Shown here piece after piece: positions 55,401 through 60,000 of a stretch of DNA of 60,000 nt. Each line of letters starts with the position of its first letter. Positions within the stretch are counted from its first letter, which is position 1. A program made the translations under genes and the position numbers. This DNA comes from Cryptomeria japonica (lineage: Eukaryota; Streptophyta; Pinopsida; Cupressales; Cupressaceae). The stretch spans positions 421,690,757 through 421,750,756 of the forward strand of contig NC_081415.1 of the NCBI RefSeq assembly GCF_030272615.1, read 5' to 3'. Below the pieces are notes generated by a model, which saw only the letters and a list, made by a program, of their open reading frames with translations, did not search any database and had not been told where the DNA came from.

Positions 55401-57277
55401 AACGCTTCTAATCATTTAATGCATTCTGTTGCAGCTCGGTTGCAACTCGATAATACTAAACTTCACTCGGTAGACATTTCGCCTTCATTAACTGATAGCG
55501 ATAACCTTAGGGTTTACCGACTAGGTTCCTTAGGGTTTACTGACTAGGTTCTTTGCTCGGTAACATAGTATAGTATTAACCTTACAATCAACAACATATG
55601 TAGGATATCAAAACAATATAAACATCATAATCTCATCATTGTCTAACTCGGTAATAGTTGCCCATTGAATAACTTATTCCTCCCCTTATTCATCACAATC
55701 TTTCTGTGTCTTTTACCGACATCTTTATACTCATCAAATCATACTTCTTAAGATATGGCAACATCATACTGTATTAGAAAATCAATTTCTTGACATCAAT
55801 GACAAAATAATAATATTAAGACAGTAAACATCCTTAATCAGTTATATCCATAATCATCAACAACCTTCTCAATATCCTTATTGAAATGCCAATAATCTCT
55901 TATTGTCTATTATAATGCCAACAGAGGTTTCAGATCTGATGATTCGTACTACTTCGGTATTAAGAAGAATATCTGACTAGCTGAACAACAAATGGAAACA
56001 ACAGGTCAACTCTTCTCAAAGTCAAGAGTCTTCATCTCACAGAGAGCATGGAGTAGTTTCCTCTTCCCCTATTCAAAGACCAACAGTTAAGTCTGTAGAT
56101 AGGCCACTAAACATAAACTATTAGTTAGGCAGTGATGGAGAAAAGCTTGAAGAAACTAATTCCAGGCTGAAGTCCACTTGTGAACAAGATGACCGAGCTA
56201 CACCACCCAAAGGAAAATCACCCCTCTCTGATTCTAAAGGTATTTATCAACAAATAATTGATGATTAGTCTTTCTCTGCTTTGCTTGAAATCCCCTCCTC
56301 TCCTATATAAAGTACCCCTGACATTATCAATAGAGGATCAAAATATGAAATAACCTCTCCAGCTTGGTTGAAGATAGAGGTTGAAAAGAAAAGAAAAGTT
56401 TCCACTCCTATCTTCACTGAAATAGACACAGTTTCATTATTGCTACAAAGTTCTCTTAAGCCTAAAAATGCTAAATGAATGTCTCAGATTATCTTTGATT
56501 TTGTGTTTGGCCACCAAATCTTAGAAATTGTTGATCCTGTTGGGAGTATAGATGCAATTTATGTAACCTAGAAGGATTATAAGATAAACCATGTGGATAT
56601 GGGACCGTCTACCTTGGAAGGGGATGTCTATGATGCTGACTTCTCAGTCCATGCATTGATCAGGAGAGCACGGGAATAGAAGAAGAAGAATCTTGAGCTC
56701 CAATCCCAAGTGTAATCATTGAAGGATTTCATTTCATCCTTCATAAATCCTACTGCTAGAGAGTCTTCAAGTTCACAAGTTCAGGGAATTGATCTAGACA
56801 CTATGAGAAAAGTCAAAGGAAACTTAGGATATGCCAAAGTTGTCATTGATTGGATTGATAAAATGTATAGTATTGGTGCTAGTTATATTACTAAGTTTAG
56901 AATGTTGTATGTAAATATTTGGAATAAAAGAAAGGAGTTGTTAACAAATTTTCAACAGGTTAGGAGAGAACATGTGAGCATTTTTTTGATCTCGAAGGAA
57001 GTCACAAAGCTCATGTCGTTGAGCCATGCCATATTAACCGCCAAGAAAATAGTTGGACATCCTAGAGAGGTTAATCCTATTTGGCATGACACATTGGATT
57101 GGAAGGAAAATATCTATCATGACTATATTGATGACATTGACAATGTTTTGAAGCATTACTTGAGCGATCTGTTGAAAATAAAGGAGAACCTTTGCACTCT
57201 GGATGTCGACCTTATGGACAATTTCGAAGAGAATTTGTTAGAACTTAGTGAAATGATGCATCAATTCAAAGACAATT
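52499..57277 (+). repeat. Repeat B of element 3 (probable 3' LTR or 3' gene block)
   Basis: It starts TGTTTTACCTTTATTTTAAA and is homologous to repeat A for about 3.2 kb, once the solo LTR (54420-55923) is set aside. Detectable homology ends at 57277 because A is cut there; B itself may extend further. A TATA-like TTTATATAG is at 52785-52793, about 230 bp before the ORF3 start. Read as an LTR it would be 3.5 kb or more and gene-bearing; read as a 3' gene block, copy A would be a leftover of another element. Confidence 0.6.
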
Positions 57278-57577
57278 ATCAGAATAGGGACCCTCGAAGC
57301 ATATCTTTAGGATATTTTAAAGCATTGGGTTGCCTACAAATACACACCTCTACCTTGTAATCTGAGATGGACGAGATGCACAAGAACATAGCTGCTACTG
57401 ATGGGTTGATTGTAAATTGGAAAACAAGGTTGCAGATCACTACTGTACCAAAGGACCTAAATATGGAGCTAGCTATGAACGGGTATTGCGAATATAGACA
57501 AAGGATCAAAGCTCAGGAGGTGGTATGTGCTGAGAAAGAGGTGGAGATTGTCGATGATGGTGAACTAGGAGCTGAAT
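53020..57577 (+). pseudogene. ORF3, copy B (unknown function), split by a solo LTR
   Basis: From ATG 53020 (MIEQLNFETFLQELEVGER) one frame runs to 54405, including a 221-codon open part from 53740. It resumes after the solo LTR and ends at GELGAE (57577); without the insertion it would be about 1,000 codons. N-terminal text: GGRVVTRINLESVSRALSLP, VGNNSTKFFEF and CHFILIIYAPESFINWASII. Middle: DVFSMGLVRKLERNPGL, KYLNMGKKGYSFPLP and HHLYGAKGYMHCPEVEDLWE. The C-terminal third is charged and probably helical (SDLLKIKENLCTLDVDLMDN, ENLLELSEMMHQFKDN). No membrane segment or catalytic motif is recognised. The N-terminal pattern resembles ORF3 of the Athila-like element. Several stops disable it. Confidence 0.7.
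54420..55923 (-). mobile_element. Solo LTR of the copia family, inside ORF3 copy B
   Basis: This 1,504-bp sequence matches both copia LTRs end to end (TGATAG...CCAACA) with no internal region. It is flanked by GAGGC (54415-54419) and GAGGT (55924-55928). Repeat A shows the corresponding uninterrupted site near 21545-21560. It arose by insertion followed by LTR-LTR recombination. Orientation is given as for the full copia element. Confidence 0.93.
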
Positions 57578-58452
57578 AGGTGGTGGCAGTTTCATGTTCA
57601 ATGTTTTCATTACTTTTCTTGATCATTGGTCAGGAGGCCTATTTTTTTTTTTAAATAACGGGTTTCTTCAAGAAACCATTATCTTTCATGTTTTAAATAT
57701 ATGGACTTTGTTTCTGGTTAGGATCTTTTTGGCAAACTTTTTTTTTTTCATAAGAGCAAAAAAAACTTTTATGCATGTTGTTTACTGCTATAATATAGAA
57801 GAACTACTGGTGGCTTTTATATGTTTGTAATCTTTGAATTATGGTTTATGAATGCTTTTCTATTCTTTGAAATGGATGTTAGTTGGTGAATTTATATTGA
57901 AGTGGTGGATAATTTTGAATTTCAATTACTATGAAATATCATCTGTGAATGGTTTTTCGTAGTGAAGTTTGTTTGAGATTCTGACAAAATCCCCCCAAAA
58001 TAGTAGTTAGTGTTGTGAATGCCTTTGTAAAGCTGTCTAGTTAAAAGCTCTTTCCTTATTTTCTTTCTGGTTAAAAGCATATGGGTTATTTATTTATTCA
58101 TTAAAAATCATTAGAAGGTAGCTGCCACCTTGTAAAATAAGCAGAGAATCAGCCAGTAAATAGTTTGTTAGACTGGTTCAACTGTGGTTACATTTGTCGT
58201 CTTCATGGGCATGAGAATATAGAGTTAGGTGACAAATTTGTTTTGATTAATTAAAAATAGGTTTTTGAAAGGAACCCGAAACCTTGTTATGTAGCATGAG
58301 AAAGATAAAGCATTAAAAAGGCAAGAAATAACAGTGCCTGGACACCCAAACAAAGAACATATGCCATTTAAAACAAAAAGGGATCACAAGTCAAAGAGAA
58401 CATCATTAGATAGCCTAAGGACAACACAAAGACAACACAAGGACAAGGACAA
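57578..58452. other. Non-coding junction with a minus-strand polypurine-like tract
   Basis: After the ORF3-B stop there are T-rich runs (57640-57750) and no recognisable gene. At about 57987-58005 the minus strand reads TATTTTGGGGGGATTTTG followed by TCAG. Such a G-run before TG, about 450 bp behind the minus-strand ORF3, is a candidate polypurine tract with an LTR start at about 57986. The LTR would be truncated or very short before ORF3-B. Confidence 0.4.
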
Positions 58453-60000
58453 CTAGATGTTTCTTATGAGTTCTTCTGCATGAACCACCATTTGCTTCAT
58501 ATTGACCACAAAGTTTTTCATATCATCCAGCTCTTGTTCCTTGATACCAACCTGTTTCCGGGTGTTGGCCCTTGTTCTTTTTTCATGACCCTTCTTCTTA
58601 GTCTGGTCCTTCTCATCCTCCTTGCCTTTAATCTGTTCAAATTTATTTATCAGCATGTTCACATGGTCAACAGTGGCCTTAAGGATCTGGAAGTTTTGCT
58701 CAACAATCCTCTTCACAGTAAGCTCCATCTTATCCACTCTATTGGCCAAATTGTTCAAATTAGTTTCTAGACCCTTATCATCTCTGATCCCTTCCAACTC
58801 CTTCATCTTCTTTTCCGTTTCCAGAATTTAAATAGCCATTGCCTCAATTGCTTCAGCCTTGTTAATGGCAACCATTAATTCTTTAACATTCTCAGAGAGA
58901 GGCTTCTCACCCATAGTTGCATTTTTTTTATCATATTGAGATCAGTCTTCATATCCCCAATTTCTTTCGCCATTTTGCTAATGACCTCACAGAAACCCTT
59001 GATACTGTCATTACCAATGGCACCATGACAGACATTTTGATTGCCCATGTTGTTCTTCTGACCCTCATTCTACATTCTCTGAGTGTTCAAGTTCACCCCA
59101 TGGTCACCATCCAACATTTCATCTTCCTCCTTACCCTTATTATTATCCATTTTTTCAACATCAAAATCCTCTTCAAAAGAAATGATAATCTTCCTTTTTA
59201 CCTTGTTTATCCCCTTACTGGTCTTCTTCATCCTTTGGGTTTGCTTACCCATTCCCTTTCTCTTCTTGCTTTTTATGATTTTATCATCAAAAGACTCATC
59301 CTCAGAGTCTGAAAGGTCACAATCCACAACAATCCCCTTGCTCTTTCCCTTGGTCTTCCCTTTGTTGCTAAAATCCTCAAACTCACCCTCAGTTTTAGAA
59401 TAGAGATTGAACCCACTATTCTCACTTTCAGTATCATCATCCCTAATTTGTTTGCCTTTACTAATGGGTTTCTCAATAATTTTCCCTTTCAACATCTTAT
59501 AAACTAAAACCATTAAACCTTGGTGGAGGGCATGATCTCTTTGAGAATCTTTCTACATTTCACAAATAGTATGATCCATAGAGCAACCAAGATAGTAAGG
59601 CAGAGTAACCTTGTCACCATGGCAAAAGTGGTTGAGCAGCACAAAGTGATGCTAATAAGCCCTTGTGAATCTCCCGTCCAGAGTAATGTAGCTGATGGTG
59701 GCAAACAACACAAACCTCCACGACTTGCAAATACACTTAGGGGAATAGTAGGGATTATCTACCTTCACCAAATTTCATTTTTTCACCATCCATGACAGGA
59801 AATCTATCCGTGGCCTTGTCAAACACACTTCGGTCTCTATAAAATTTTATACCTTCTTTCACCATGCCTGTAGCTTCAGCAATGACATCCTCATCCGCTT
59901 GCATCATCTGGGTGCCAACAAGAACCTTACCATTCTTCCATTTTTTTATGAAATGCTTAGTGACAATAGGGTCTTTGCCACAGAGCCTTTCCATAAAAAC
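58453..60000 (-). pseudogene. ORF3 of a further element entering from the right
   Basis: The frame 59994-59755 reads VLVGTQMMQADEDVIAEATG and GIKFYRDRSVFDKATDRF. After a stop and shift, a second frame gives ISYITLDGRFTRAY, then HHFVLLNHFCHGDKVTLPYY. It runs on to 59070 through a strongly acidic and basic linker (CDLSDSEDESFDDK, SKKRKGMGKQTQRMKK). The last part, 58806-58453, is coiled-coil-like (NLANRVDKMELTVKRIVEQN) and ends at ELIRNI. HF..L...CHG....P is shared with ORF3 of the Athila-like element at 10.07 kb, with similar text on both sides. At least three breaks disable it. Its pol should lie beyond 60000. Confidence 0.65.

Overview
The window looks like heterochromatic nuclear DNA of a land plant with a large, retrotransposon-rich genome. 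It is AT-rich and I find no host gene, no rRNA or tRNA gene and no bacterial feature. Nearly every recognisable coding stretch belongs to an LTR retrotransposon or a LINE. A gymnosperm is my guess from the style of the elements, but the sequence alone does not prove it.

Layout. (1) 1-4913, minus strand: 5' part of a Tat-type Ty3/gypsy element (Tat-1). It carries the only intact long reading frame in the window, 1,134 codons running off the left edge, with gag, protease and a G-patch domain. Its leader contains a ~20-bp minisatellite. (2) 4914-~12700, plus strand: a decayed Athila-like Ty3/gypsy element missing its 5' end, in the order gag, protease, RT, RNase H, integrase, an extra ORF ('ORF3'), polypurine tract and the start of a 3' LTR. 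(3) ~12700-16921: AT-rich DNA with nothing I can name. (4) 16922-19643: ORF1 of a LINE (DUF4283 type), interrupted by an LTR-like block. (5) 19644-57577, plus strand: a third Ty3/gypsy element ('element 3'), split by younger insertions. It is bounded by two direct copies (A and B) of a repeat of 3 kb or more that contains an ORF3 gene. Between them lie protease, an archaeal-type RNase H (aRNH), RT, RNase H and integrase. (6) Element 3 is interrupted at 23793-49477 by a second Tat element on the minus strand (Tat-2), with both LTRs, PBS, PPT and a near-perfect 5-bp target duplication. An antisense plant-mobile-domain (PMD) gene lies in its 3' region. (7) Tat-2 is itself interrupted at 38370-46059 by a Ty1/copia element on the minus strand, with both LTRs, an initiator-Met PBS and a PPT. 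A solo LTR of the same copia family lies in repeat B at 54420-55923. (8) 58453-60000, minus strand: the ORF3 gene of a further element entering from the right.

The nest can be read as a time series. Paired repeats differ by roughly 10% (A/B of element 3), 5% (Tat-2 LTRs) and 4-5% (copia LTRs) in by-eye samples. That order agrees with the physical nesting.

The most interesting items are: the intact Tat-1 polyprotein beside a dead relative; the ORF3 family, a sense-strand accessory gene of unknown function downstream of pol in several elements; the possibility that ORF3 of element 3 lies inside its LTRs; the oriented ACCGA motif scattered over the copia element in all reading frames; and the repeatedly renewed ~21-bp minisatellites in Tat leaders.
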